A DNA stretch of 64,000 bases from Streptomyces pilosus (GCF_014649835.1 NZ_BMTU01000001.1:682001-746000), one strand, 5' to 3'; positions 25,377-34,081 are shown, numbered from the stretch's first letter. Notes: a model not told the origin generated them from the letters alone. Translations and numbers: made by a program.

Positions 25377-26450
25377 ATGGACGTGCTGACGATCGGCGCC
25401 TTCGCGAAGGCGTGCCGGCTGTCCCCGAAGGCGCTGCGCCTGTACGACGAGCTGGACCTGCTGCGCCCCGCCCGGGTGGACCCGGACACGGGTTACCGCC
25501 ACTACGCGGTGGAGCAGCTCGAACAGGCCCGTCTGGTGGCGTGGCTGCGCCGCGTGGGCATGCCGCTGGCCGGCATCCGCCACGTGTGCTCCCTCGGCCC
25601 CGGTGCCGCCGCGGCCGAGATCCGGGCGTACTGGGCCCGGGTGGAGGCGGAGACGGCGGTGCGCGGGGACCTCGCCGCGTTCCTGGTCGATCACCTGACG
25701 GAAGAGTCGAGAAGGGACACCACCATGACCATGCTGGAGCTGCGTCACCGCGCCCACTCCGACCGGGGCCGGGTCCGCCCCGCCAACCAGGACACGGCGT
25801 ACGCGGGGGCCCGGCTGCTGGCCGTGGCCGACGGCTTCGGTCCGGCGGGCGCCACGGCGAGCGCCGCGGCGGTGGAGGCGCTGCGCTCCCTGGACACACC
25901 GGAGGTACCGGCGGGCGGCATCCTGAACCTGCTGGAGGACGCGGTGCAGGGGGCCGCGCGGGCGGTGCGGGACGCGGCCGGGGGGACGGAGGAGGCGGGG
26001 ACCACGCTGACCGCCCTCCTGTGGACGGGCTCCCGCCTCGCCCTGGTCCACATAGGGGACTCCCGGGCGTACCTGCTCCGCGACGGCGAACTGTTCCGCA
26101 TCACCCACGACCACACGGTGGTCCAGTCGATGCTCGACGAGGGCCGCCTGACACCGGAGGAGGCCGCCTCCCACCCCCGGCGCAGCCTCCTGCTGAAGGC
26201 GCTCACGGGTGAGGAGTCCACCACCTCCGTCCCCGACCTCCGCCTCCACGAGGCCCGCCCCGGTGACCGCTATCTGCTCTGCTCCGACGGTCTCCCCGCC
26301 GTGGTCCCCGACGACACGATCGGGCAGCTGCTGGCCACGGCCCCCACCCCGGACGAGGCGGTGCACGCGCTGATCACCGGGGCGAACACCGCCGGTGGTC
26401 CGGACAACGTGAGCTGTGTGGTGGCGGACGTCCGGGAAGCGGGGGCCTGA
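25377..26450 (+). CDS. MerR-type regulator fused to a PP2C protein phosphatase
   Basis: 357 residues. Residues 1-75 form a MerR winged helix (LTIGAFAKACRLSPKALRLY, then DTGYRHYAVEQLEQARLVAW). Residues about 125-355 are a PP2C-type Ser/Thr phosphatase with metal-site motifs RPANQDTAY, LLAVADGFG, HIGDSRAYLLRDGEL, LCSDGL and GGPDNVSCVV. The fusion suggests a DNA-binding regulator linked to dephosphorylation of protein targets, perhaps in a Ser/Thr kinase network. The ATG is chosen on the promoter position. The MerR part lacks an obvious Cys-rich metal site, so the signal is unknown. Confidence 0.85.
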   Translation: MDVLTIGAFAKACRLSPKALRLYDELDLLRPARVDPDTGYRHYAVEQLEQARLVAWLRRVGMPLAGIRHVCSLGPGAAAAEIRAYWARVEAETAVRGDLAAFLVDHLTEESRRDTTMTMLELRHRAHSDRGRVRPANQDTAYAGARLLAVADGFGPAGATASAAAVEALRSLDTPEVPAGGILNLLEDAVQGAARAVRDAAGGTEEAGTTLTALLWTGSRLALVHIGDSRAYLLRDGELFRITHDHTVVQSMLDEGRLTPEEAASHPRRSLLLKALTGEESTTSVPDLRLHEARPGDRYLLCSDGLPAVVPDDTIGQLLATAPTPDEAVHALITGANTAGGPDNVSCVVADVREAGA

Positions 26451-26543
26451 GCGGCGGCCGGGCCGGGGTCCCCGGTCGGGGTCTCCGGTCGGCCGGGCGG
26501 GGGTTCCGGTGGTGTACCCGTTGTGTACTTCTTTTCCCCGCAC

Positions 26544-26567
26544 GGAGGTTACCCGGGGGTAATCTCC
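26544..26567. promoter_or_regulatory. 24-bp dyad upstream of the phosphodiesterase gene
   Basis: GGAGGTTACCC and GGGTAATCTCC are inverted repeats (10 of 11 positions) separated by two bases, 56-79 bp upstream of the GTG. The TTACC-n-GGTAA core resembles TetR-family operators. It lies in an AT-enriched promoter-like region (26515-26580). Confidence 0.5.
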
Positions 26568-26622
26568 GGTGGTTTGATGTGCGGCGCCGCTCCACGCCCT
26601 TCCTCACCCACAGGGAGAACCC

Positions 26623-27609
26623 GTGACCCACCCCGCACCGCGCCGCACCCCCGGCACGGCCCTGCTCGCGCTCGCCCTCGCCGCCGCGGGCGTGCTCGGT
26701 TCGGCCCCGGCCGCCGCCGCGGCCGAACCGGCACCGCCCCTGCGGGTGCTCACGTACAACGTCTTCCTCATGAGCAAGAACCTGTACCCCAACTGGGGAC
26801 AGGACCACCGCGCCGCCGAGATCCCGCGCACCCCGTTCTTCCGGGGCAACGACGTCGTGGTGCTCCAGGAGGCCTTCGACAACTCCTCCTCCGAGGCGCT
26901 GGCGAGGTCGGCCGCCGCCGAGTACCCGCACCGGACGCCGGTCGTGGGCCGCGGCCGTGACGGGTGGGACGCGACCGGCGGGTCCTACTCGCCGCTGACG
27001 CCCGAGGACGGAGGGGTCATGGTGCTCAGCAAGTGGCCGGTCCTCCGCCGGGAGCAGTACGTCTACCAGGACGCCTGCGGTGCCGACTGGTGGTCCAGTA
27101 AGGGCTTCGCCTACGTGGTGCTGGACGTGAACGGGACCAGGGTCCATGTGGTGGGGACCCATGCGCAGTCCACCGATCCGGGCTGCGGGCCCGGCGAGGC
27201 CGCCTCGGTGCGCAGCCGGCAGTTCAAGGCGGTCGACGCCTTCCTGGACGCCAAGAGGATCCCCGCCGGCGAGCAGGTCCTGGTCGCCGGCGACCTCAAC
27301 GTGGACTTCCACAGCCCCGAGTACTCCTCGATGCTCGCCGACGCCGGGCTGGCCGACGCCGGGGCGCGCACCGGTCACCCGTACTCCTTCGACACCCGTG
27401 ACAACTCGATCGCCCGCGACCGCTACCCCGGCGACCCGCGCGAGGACCTGGACCACGTGCTGCACCGGGCGGGCCACGCCCGGCCGGCGTCGTGGACGAA
27501 CGAGGTGCGCGAGGAGACGAGCACGCCCTGGACGGTGTCGAGCTGGGGCAGGCAGTACACGTACGACAACCTCTCCGACCACTACCCGGTCATCGGCTCC
27601 GCGGACTGA
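26623..27609 (+). CDS. Secreted sphingomyelin phosphodiesterase-like endonuclease/exonuclease/phosphatase protein
   Basis: 328 residues with a Sec signal peptide (cleavage near AAAAAEP, residue 36). The DNase I-like fold is clear: LRVLTYNVFLMS, VVVLQEAFDN (catalytic Glu), VVGTHAQSTD, VLVAGDLNVDFHS (GDxN) and YDNLSDHYPVIG (SDHxP). The YNVF and WGQDHRAAEI segments favour neutral sphingomyelinase over nuclease. It would hydrolyse a phospholipid or sphingolipid head group outside the cell. GTG start with a GGGAGA site. A candidate operator lies upstream. Confidence 0.87.
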   Translation: MTHPAPRRTPGTALLALALAAAGVLGSAPAAAAAEPAPPLRVLTYNVFLMSKNLYPNWGQDHRAAEIPRTPFFRGNDVVVLQEAFDNSSSEALARSAAAEYPHRTPVVGRGRDGWDATGGSYSPLTPEDGGVMVLSKWPVLRREQYVYQDACGADWWSSKGFAYVVLDVNGTRVHVVGTHAQSTDPGCGPGEAASVRSRQFKAVDAFLDAKRIPAGEQVLVAGDLNVDFHSPEYSSMLADAGLADAGARTGHPYSFDTRDNSIARDRYPGDPREDLDHVLHRAGHARPASWTNEVREETSTPWTVSSWGRQYTYDNLSDHYPVIGSAD

Positions 27610-27632
27610 GTGCCGGACCGGTCGCCGACGAC

Positions 27633-27657
27633 GCAGAGTAGGGGTAAGGCACTCTGC
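27633..27657. promoter_or_regulatory. Inverted repeat upstream of matB
   Basis: GCAGAGT (27633-27639) and ACTCTGC (27651-27657) form a perfect dyad with an 11-bp spacer, 39-63 bp before the matB start and just after the phosphodiesterase stop. It could be an operator or a weak stem-loop terminator. Confidence 0.4.
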
Positions 27658-27695
27658 GGCCGACGGTCCCGACAGCGAGTCAAGGAGTACGACGC

Positions 27696-29147
27696 GTGTC
27701 CTCTCTCTTCCCCGCCCTGGCCGACGCCCGGGCAGCCCGCCGGCCCGCCCTGCGCTTCGGCGAGCACGCACTGACGTACGGAGAGCTCGCCGGGGCCGCC
27801 GGCGCGGTGGGCGAGGCCCTGAGGGGGGCGCGCCGGGTCGCCGTGTGGGCCACGCCGGCGCCGGAGACCGCCGTCGCGGTCACCGGGGCGCTGCTCGCCG
27901 GGGTGGCCGTGGTGCCGCTCAATCCGAAGTCGGGCGGGCGGGAACTCGGGCACATCCTCGCCGACAGCGCCCCGGACCTGGTGCTCACCGCGCCCGGCAC
28001 CCTGCTCCCCGCCCCGCTGGACGCCCTGCCCCGGGTCGAGGTGGACACCGCGGACCGGGCCGCGCCGCCCGACGACGGGGCGCTGGACGCGGAGCACCCC
28101 GCCCTGGTCGTCTACACCTCCGGCACCACCGGCCCGCCCAAGGGAGCCGTCCTCCCCCGCCGTGCCGTCGCCGCGACGCTGGACGCCCTCGCCGACGCCT
28201 GGCAGTGGACCGCTGACGACGTGCTGGTGCACGGACTGCCGCTGTTCCACGTGCACGGGCTCGTCCTCGGCACGCTCGGCCCGCTGCGCCGCGGCGGGTG
28301 CGTGCGCCACCTCGGCAGGTTCACCACCCGGGGCGTGGCGCGCGAGCTGAACGACGGCGCGACCATGCTGTTCGGCGTGCCGACGATGTATCACCGGGTG
28401 GCGGAGGCGCTGCCCGCCGAGCCGGAGCTGGCGAAGGCGCTGGCCGGGGCGCGGCTGCTGGTGTCGGGGTCCGCGGCGCTGCCCGTGCACGACCACGAGC
28501 GGATCGCCGCGGCGACCGGACGCCGGGTCGTCGAGCGGTACGGCATGACGGAGACGCTGATGAACACCAGCGTCCGCGCGGACGGCGAGGCCCGCCCCGG
28601 CACGGTGGGCGTGCCGCTGCCGGGTGTGGAGCTGCGGCTGGTGGAGGACGACGGCTCGCCGGTGGCGGCTCATGACGGGGAGACGGTCGGCGAGATCCAG
28701 GTCCGCGGGCCGAACCTGTTCACCGCGTACCTGAACCGGCCGGACGCCACGGCCGCCGCGTTCACCGCCGACGGCTGGTTCCGCACCGGGGACATGGCGG
28801 TGCGCGACCCCGACGGCCAGGTCCGCATCGTCGGCCGCAGGGCCACCGACCTGATCAAGAGCGGCGGCTACAAGATCGGCGCGGGGGAGATCGAGAACGC
28901 GCTGCTGGAACACCCGGAGGTGCGCGAGGCCGCGGTCACCGGCGAACCGGACGCCGACCTGGGGGAGCGGATCGTGGCGTGGGTGGTGCCGGCGGACCCG
29001 CAGTCCCCGCCCACGCTCCGGGAGTTGGCCGACCACGTCGCCGGGCGCCTCGCCCCGCACAAGCGGCCCCGCGTCGTCCGTCATCTCGACGCCCTCCCCC
29101 GCAACGACATGGGCAAGATCATGAAGCGGGCGCTGACCCGTGACTGA
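27696..29147 (+). CDS. matB: Malonyl-CoA/methylmalonyl-CoA synthetase
   Basis: 483-residue cytosolic ANL-family acyl-CoA ligase. The P-loop YTSGTTGPPKGAV, the adenylate motif ERYGMTETLMNTSVRADGE, the hinge GWFRTGDMA and the C-terminal catalytic Lys region RNDMGKIMKRAL are all present. The sequence, as I recall it, is very close to Streptomyces coelicolor MatB, which activates malonate and methylmalonate with ATP and CoA and feeds fatty-acid and polyketide synthesis. The downstream carboxyltransferase gene overlaps it by eight bases. Confidence 0.9.
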   Translation: MSSLFPALADARAARRPALRFGEHALTYGELAGAAGAVGEALRGARRVAVWATPAPETAVAVTGALLAGVAVVPLNPKSGGRELGHILADSAPDLVLTAPGTLLPAPLDALPRVEVDTADRAAPPDDGALDAEHPALVVYTSGTTGPPKGAVLPRRAVAATLDALADAWQWTADDVLVHGLPLFHVHGLVLGTLGPLRRGGCVRHLGRFTTRGVARELNDGATMLFGVPTMYHRVAEALPAEPELAKALAGARLLVSGSAALPVHDHERIAAATGRRVVERYGMTETLMNTSVRADGEARPGTVGVPLPGVELRLVEDDGSPVAAHDGETVGEIQVRGPNLFTAYLNRPDATAAAFTADGWFRTGDMAVRDPDGQVRIVGRRATDLIKSGGYKIGAGEIENALLEHPEVREAAVTGEPDADLGERIVAWVVPADPQSPPTLRELADHVAGRLAPHKRPRVVRHLDALPRNDMGKIMKRALTRD

Positions 29148-30495
29148 GCGCCCGACCGCCCGCGGGGCCGTCGCCGCCGTGGCCGACGGTTTCACCGAGC
29201 TCCCGCACCCCGGGCGGGAGTCCGCCCCGGACGGTCCGCTCGGCTGGCCCGGCTACGACGCCGCCCGGGCCCGCGCCGCGATACGCACCGGCGAACACGA
29301 GTCGGTGATCTGCGGCACGGCGCGGATCGGCGGCACCGAGGCGGTCGTCGTCGCGTTCGAGTTCGACTTCCTCGGCGGTTCCCTCGGTACCCGCACCGGA
29401 GACCGGCTGGAGGCGGCGTACCGGCATGCCCGGACGCACCGGCTGCCCGTGGTGCCGCTGGTCGCCACCGGTGGCAGCCGGATGCAGGAGGGCATGCTCG
29501 CGCTCACCCAGCTCCAGCGGATCGCGAGGGAGTCGGCGCTCACCCGGGAGGCCGGGCTGCCGCAGGTCGCGGTGGTGCGGGACCCGACGACCGGCGGAGG
29601 CTGGGCCACCCTGGGCGCGGGGGCGGACGTCGTCCTGGCGCTGCCCGGCGCCCAGGTGGGTTTCGCCGGTTCCCGGGTCCGGCCGGCCGACGCGGACCCG
29701 GCGGCGTACACGGCCGAGGCGCAGGTGGCGGCGGGCGCGGCGGACGCGCTGGTCCGTCCGGAGGAGCTGCGGGAGACCCTGGGCCGCTGGCTGCGGCTGC
29801 TGACCCGCCCGTCCACGGCGCCGGCCCCCGTGCCCCACCCGCTCGGCGCGCCGCACCTGCCGGCCACCGGCTGGGACGCGGTACTGCGCGCCCGTTCCCC
29901 CGAACGCCCCCGCGCCACGGCCTACCTGGACGCCTACTTCACCTCCCGCGTCGCCCTCGGGGGCGACCGCTGCGGCGGCACCGACCCGGACGGCATGCTC
30001 TGCGGCTTCGGCGAGCACGAGGGCCGCAGCGTCGCCTACGCGGCACAGACCGGGGCGGCGACCCGTCCCGCCGGGTACCGCACGGCCGCCCGGCTGGTCC
30101 GCCTCGCCGGCCGGCTCGGCATCCCGGTCCTGACGCTGGTGGACACGCCGGGCGCGGCCAACGACGCGGAGGCGGAACGGCAGGGTGTGGGACCCGCCGT
30201 CGCCGACCTGTTCGGGGCCGTGGCCGCCGCCCGTACGCCGGTCACCACACTGGTCGTCGGCGAGGGCGGCTCCGGCGGCGCGCTGGCCCTCGCGGCGCCC
30301 GGCAACACCTGGGCCACCCCGGACAGCTACTTCTCGGTGATCGCCCCGGAACTCGCCGCGGCCATCCTCAAACGCCCCCCGCAGGAGGTGCGGTCGACGG
30401 CGGACCACCTCCGCGTCCGCCCCCAGGACCTGGCGGAGCTGGGCGTGATCCGGGGCGTCGCGGGAGCGGCGGACGGCCGCCGTGCGGCCCGGTGA
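29140..30495 (+). CDS. Carboxyl transferase domain protein (acetyl-/acyl-CoA carboxylase beta-alpha type)
   Basis: 451 residues combining both crotonase-like halves of an acyl-CoA carboxylase carboxyltransferase. The first half has VAFEFDFLGGSLGTRTGDRL and PLVATGGSRMQEGM; the second has LVDTPGAANDAEAERQGVGP and VVGEGGSGGALALA. There is no N-terminal zinc-ribbon CxxC, unlike classical AccD. It would form the transferase part of a biotin-dependent carboxylase making malonyl-CoA or a similar product. Start is GTG inside the end of matB, so synthesis of the two is coupled; both supply malonyl-type extender units. Confidence 0.85.
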   Translation: MTERPTARGAVAAVADGFTELPHPGRESAPDGPLGWPGYDAARARAAIRTGEHESVICGTARIGGTEAVVVAFEFDFLGGSLGTRTGDRLEAAYRHARTHRLPVVPLVATGGSRMQEGMLALTQLQRIARESALTREAGLPQVAVVRDPTTGGGWATLGAGADVVLALPGAQVGFAGSRVRPADADPAAYTAEAQVAAGAADALVRPEELRETLGRWLRLLTRPSTAPAPVPHPLGAPHLPATGWDAVLRARSPERPRATAYLDAYFTSRVALGGDRCGGTDPDGMLCGFGEHEGRSVAYAAQTGAATRPAGYRTAARLVRLAGRLGIPVLTLVDTPGAANDAEAERQGVGPAVADLFGAVAAARTPVTTLVVGEGGSGGALALAAPGNTWATPDSYFSVIAPELAAAILKRPPQEVRSTADHLRVRPQDLAELGVIRGVAGAADGRRAAR

Positions 30496-30626
30496 CGGGC
30501 GGGACCCCCGTTCGGCGGCCCCCCACCCGGCCCCCCAGGAAAGGCGCGCGCACGGGCCCGCCGCGCACGATGCCTGAGAGGTCCGCCGCCCGGCGGGCCG
30601 TCGGGCCGCACTCGGGAGGGTCTGCC

Positions 30627-31664
30627 GTGACCGCAAGTCTGGAGCAGCTGCGCCGCTGCCACTTCGCCGTCGACCTGGGGGCGGCCCGCACGAGGGTGTA
30701 CGTCAAGGGGGCGGGGCTCGTCGTCGACCAGCCGTCGGTCGCCGCCGTGAACACCCGTACGGGTGCGCTGATCGCGGTCGGTGAGTTCGCGGAGAAGATG
30801 ACGGGCCGCACCCCCGGTTACATCCGGGTGGTGCGGCCGGTGTCCGGGGGCACGGTCGTCGACATCGAGATGGCGCAGCGCATGCTGCGGCAGCTGATCG
30901 GCGACCGGACCCGTCGCGCGCTGCGCCGCAGGCCCCGGCTGCGGGCGGCGGCCTGCACCCCGCACGACGCCGATCCGCTCGCCCAGCGTGCCGCGATCGA
31001 GACACTGGTCGGCCTCGGCGCCCGCCGGGTGGAACTGGTGGACACGCTGATCGCCGCCGCCGTCGGCTGCGGCCTGCCGGTGGAACGGCCCGAGGCGACC
31101 ATGATCATGGTGTGCGGTGCGGCGGCCACCCAGGTGGCCGTGCTGTCCCTGGGCGCGATCGTGCAGGCCCAGCGCGTCCCGGTCGGCGGTGAGGCGGTGG
31201 ACAACGCGATCGTGCAGCACCTGCGCCACCAGCACGAGCTGATGCTGCCGAGCCAGTCCGTACGGCCGCTGCAACTGGCGCTGTCCGGGAACGGGCTCAC
31301 CCCGCAGGGCCCGGAGTCGACGGAGATCCACGGCCGGGACGTCGCCACCGGTCTGGCCCGTTCGGTGACGGTGGACACGGCCGCGGTCCGGCGGGCCATC
31401 CAGACACCGCTCACCGCCGTGCTCGACGGCATCGGCAAGGTGCTGCGGGAGTGCCCGCCCGACCTGGTCGCCGATCTCGCCGACCGCGGGATCATGATGG
31501 TCGGCGGGAGCGCCCTGCTGCCGGGCCTGGACCAGATGCTGCGTCAGGCGACGGGCATGCCGGTGCACATCGCCGAGCGGCCGGAGCTGTGCGCCGTGGA
31601 GGGGCTGGGCGCGATGCTGGAGGGCAGGATCGCGCCGATGGTGCTGGACCCGCTGGGCGCCTGA
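30627..31664 (+). CDS. mbl: MreB-like actin homologue Mbl
   Basis: 345 residues of the MreB/Mbl actin-like ATPase family. Phosphate-1 motif FAVDLGAARTRVYVKG, the connect region VSGGTVVDIEMAQRML, and the adenosine motif MMVGGSALLPGLDQML are present, with some deviation from canonical MreB, as expected for the Streptomyces Mbl, which helps in spore-wall integrity. It stands alone, outside the classical mreBCD cluster. GTG start with GGGAGGG upstream. Confidence 0.83.
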   Translation: MTASLEQLRRCHFAVDLGAARTRVYVKGAGLVVDQPSVAAVNTRTGALIAVGEFAEKMTGRTPGYIRVVRPVSGGTVVDIEMAQRMLRQLIGDRTRRALRRRPRLRAAACTPHDADPLAQRAAIETLVGLGARRVELVDTLIAAAVGCGLPVERPEATMIMVCGAAATQVAVLSLGAIVQAQRVPVGGEAVDNAIVQHLRHQHELMLPSQSVRPLQLALSGNGLTPQGPESTEIHGRDVATGLARSVTVDTAAVRRAIQTPLTAVLDGIGKVLRECPPDLVADLADRGIMMVGGSALLPGLDQMLRQATGMPVHIAERPELCAVEGLGAMLEGRIAPMVLDPLGA

Positions 31665-31684
31665 GCCCCGCGGGCGGGCGTCCG

Positions 31685-32641
31685 TCAGCGGGAGAACCAG
31701 CAGCGGATGGTGGTGCCCTCGTCCCCGGTGTGCACGCGGACCAGGTCGGCGAGCAGGTTGACCATCAGCAGCCCGCGTCCGCCCCGCTGGTCGCGGGAGG
31801 CGGGCCGGCGGCCGGCCAGCGGATCGGTGAACCGCCCGCCGTCGCGCACCTCGCACAGCACACGGCCGTCCTCGCCCCAGACCCGCAGCACCCCGGAACC
31901 GCCGCCGTGCACCACGCTGTTCGTGGTCAGCTCGGCCGTGGCGAGGGCCAGGTCCTCCAGGGCGGTGCCGGTGAGGCCGAGCCGCCGCCCCGCGTCGGTC
32001 GCGGCGTGCCGGGCCTCGGGCAGCGAGTCCGCCACGAAGGCGAAGGTCATGGCGTCCGCGGCGAGCGGCAGCGGCTCGTTGTAGCGGGCGACGGCCACGT
32101 CCGGGGCGTAGGCCCCGCTGGGCCGTGCGGGGCCGGAGCCGCCGGGGATGACGGTGGGGTGGGTGGCGCGGGCGTCCTCCAGGACGTGACCGGGCAGCCG
32201 TGCGGCGTCGTAGGGGCACAGGATGGTCACCGTACGGCCCCGGAAGGCCGCGTTGATCAGCGCCTCGTGCTGGACGCAGGCCGGGTACTCGCTCGGGGAG
32301 CGGCCGGCCCAGATCGGCTCGCCGACGATCCGCACCCGGTGCCCGGCCGGCTGGGCGTCGGCGAAGGCGCGCAGCACGCCGGGGATGATCCGGCCGGGGT
32401 TGCGCCCGGCCTCCCGCATGTCCAGCAGCCGGACGTGCCGCGCGTCGGCGCCGAGCGCGTCGCGCAGCAGCCGCAGCCGCTCGCCGGGCACGGCGGCCGC
32501 GACGGGCTCCCCGGCGGCGAGCCCCTCACGCAGGAAGGGGGCGATGCCGTCCAGGTACTCCCGCTCGTCGCGGTAGAAGAGGGCGGGGTGGACGAAGGGG
32601 TCGGGGGTGACGTCCGGGGACGCGGCGGCTGTTCCCCTCAC
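31685..32641 (-). CDS. MEDS-domain / HATPase anti-sigma regulatory protein (RsbA-like)
   Basis: 318 residues. The N-terminal half matches the MEDS (DcmR-like sensory) domain, with HPALFYRDEREYLDGI and VRIVGEPIWAGR. The C-terminal half is a GHKL ATPase of the RsbW/SpoIIAB type, with N-box LATAELTTNSVVHGG, G1 box CEVRDGGRFTDP and G2 region RGGRGLLMVNLLADLV. It may bind a sigma factor or STAS protein. The GTG overlaps the STAS gene stop (32638-32641), so the pair is co-translated. Confidence 0.85.
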   Translation of the reverse strand: MRGTAAASPDVTPDPFVHPALFYRDEREYLDGIAPFLREGLAAGEPVAAAVPGERLRLLRDALGADARHVRLLDMREAGRNPGRIIPGVLRAFADAQPAGHRVRIVGEPIWAGRSPSEYPACVQHEALINAAFRGRTVTILCPYDAARLPGHVLEDARATHPTVIPGGSGPARPSGAYAPDVAVARYNEPLPLAADAMTFAFVADSLPEARHAATDAGRRLGLTGTALEDLALATAELTTNSVVHGGGSGVLRVWGEDGRVLCEVRDGGRFTDPLAGRRPASRDQRGGRGLLMVNLLADLVRVHTGDEGTTIRCWFSR

Positions 32642-32988
32642 ATCGTCACCTCGATCGCAGGCAGGCCGGGCCAGAACGCCTCCAGCGTCCTGCGCAGGGC
32701 GGGCGGCGGCCGGCGCACCACGAGCCGCCGTCCGGCGCCGAGCCGGCCGGCGGCCGCCGCGAGCGCGCCGGCGCCCGCGACGTCGACGAACGTCACCTCG
32801 GACAGTTCCAGGTAGTACACGTCCTCACCTTCGCGTACCGCCTGCTCCAGTACGCCTTCCCAGATCGTGTGCGTGGCCAGGCCGACCTCCCCGGCCGCAC
32901 GGATCCCCCGGCACCCCTCCAGGGGGTGCACGGTCAGGGACGCCCCCGGATTCCCGGGTCCGTACGGCGTCCGACGCCGACTGCCCAT
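32638..32988 (-). CDS. STAS-domain (anti-anti-sigma factor-like) protein
   Basis: 116 residues with a STAS fold: RGIRAAGEVGLATHTIW, YYLELSEVTFVDVAGAGALA (the segment that carries the phosphorylatable Ser/Thr in anti-anti-sigma factors; here the usual Ser position reads VAGAG, with no Ser) and LVVRRPPPALRRTLEAF. It precedes and overlaps the HATPase gene, the usual partner layout. Loss of the phosphorylation Ser suggests constitutive binding or a sensory role (inference). Start chosen by GGGAGA upstream. Confidence 0.82.
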   Translation of the reverse strand: MGSRRRTPYGPGNPGASLTVHPLEGCRGIRAAGEVGLATHTIWEGVLEQAVREGEDVYYLELSEVTFVDVAGAGALAAAAGRLGAGRRLVVRRPPPALRRTLEAFWPGLPAIEVTM

Positions 32989-33188
32989 CACGCGTCTCCC
33001 CACGCTCCCGGCTCCCTGCACGCGGCGGTTTCCGGCCGTTCCCCGGCACGGTGTGTAGCACGCGGCAAGGCGGGCAGGCGCACCCAAAGCGCAGCCGGGA
33101 CCGTGCGCAGCCTACCTCTCCGGTGCCGGCGGTGCCCCGGGTCACCCCGAACGCCCCGACGAACCACGAGCACCGACAAGGCGGTGAC

Positions 33189-33869
33189 ATGGCCTCCACG
33201 GCGTCACCGCCCCCAGCGGGAAGGCAGGAAACCTTGGTCATCGGCGGTCGCATGGACGCGGACCGGGCGCTGCTCACCCCGCGCGGCGAGCTGGTCCGCG
33301 GGTCCGCCCGGGCCCTGACCGAAAAGCTGGCGCAGCTGCCCGCCGGCACGGCCCGGATCGATCTCGACATGTCCGGCGTGCACTTCATGGACACGACCGG
33401 GCTGGACTTCCTTGAGGTGCTGCGCGACCACGGCCGGCGCCGGTCGGTGCCGGTCACGGCGACCCGGTGGAACGGTCAGCCGCGCCGCATCCTGGAGCTC
33501 GCCGGCCTCGACACCACCGATCCGCTGTCCTCGCCGGTCCTGGACCACACGCCGTCGCCGGTCGTCTCCGCGGTGGTGCGGGAGCGGGAGGAGCGGCTGC
33601 ACCTGCTGCAGGAGGAGGTCGAGCAGCTCCGGCGGGCGATCGTCTCCCGCCCGGTCATCGACCAGGCGCGCGGCATCCTGATGGCGACGTACGGCTGCAC
33701 CTCGGACGACGCCTGGCACATCCTGCGTGAGGCGTCCCAGCTCTCCAACACCAAGCTGCGCGACGTCGCGGAGTCCCTGACCGCCTCCGCGGGGACGGAG
33801 GGCGCTCCCCCGCCCGAGGAGGTGCGCACGGCGCTGTCCCGGGCGCTGGCCCGCCACTCGTCCCGGTGA
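33189..33869 (+). CDS. STAS-ANTAR domain regulator
   Basis: 226 residues. Residues about 20-115 form a STAS domain (ARIDLDMSGVHFMDTTGLDF, again with Thr at the phosphorylation site). Residues about 135-200 contain a coiled coil and an ANTAR domain (IDQARGILMATYGCTSDDAW then HILREASQLSNTKLRDVAES), which normally binds paired RNA hairpins and acts by antitermination. It is divergent from the STAS/HATPase pair, so all three may belong to one stress-signal network. Confidence 0.85.
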   Translation: MASTASPPPAGRQETLVIGGRMDADRALLTPRGELVRGSARALTEKLAQLPAGTARIDLDMSGVHFMDTTGLDFLEVLRDHGRRRSVPVTATRWNGQPRRILELAGLDTTDPLSSPVLDHTPSPVVSAVVREREERLHLLQEEVEQLRRAIVSRPVIDQARGILMATYGCTSDDAWHILREASQLSNTKLRDVAESLTASAGTEGAPPPEEVRTALSRALARHSSR

Positions 33870-33898
33870 GCCCGCCCCGCGCGGGGTACCCGGCGGGC
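33870..33898 (+). terminator. Stem-loop after the STAS-ANTAR gene
   Basis: GCCCGCC (33870-33876) pairs with GGCGGGC (33892-33898) around a GC-rich loop that can fold further. It follows the stop codon directly and is a likely intrinsic terminator. Confidence 0.45.
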
Positions 33899-33925
33899 AC
33901 CGACCCCCGCGATTCAGGAGGCACG

Positions 33926-34081
33926 ATGAGCGAGCACACTCCCTCCCAGGCCGAGGGCGACCGGGACGAGGACGAGTGGACCACCCCCGACGTACCGCAC
34001 ACCACTCCGTCCCAGGCGGAGGGCGAGCGCGACCCGGCGGACGCCACCGATCCGTCGCACGACAACGCGGAGCGCGGCTGA
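33926..34081 (+). CDS. Small acidic hypothetical protein with an internal repeat
   Basis: 51 residues, about one third Asp/Glu, with AGGAGG at ideal spacing before the ATG. An 11-12 residue unit occurs twice (HTPSQAEGDRD and HTTPSQAEGERD). It is probably intrinsically disordered and soluble. No family is recognised with certainty; similar short acidic proteins exist in other Streptomyces. It lies between the STAS-ANTAR gene and the tRNA genes. Confidence 0.6.
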   Translation: MSEHTPSQAEGDRDEDEWTTPDVPHTTPSQAEGERDPADATDPSHDNAERG

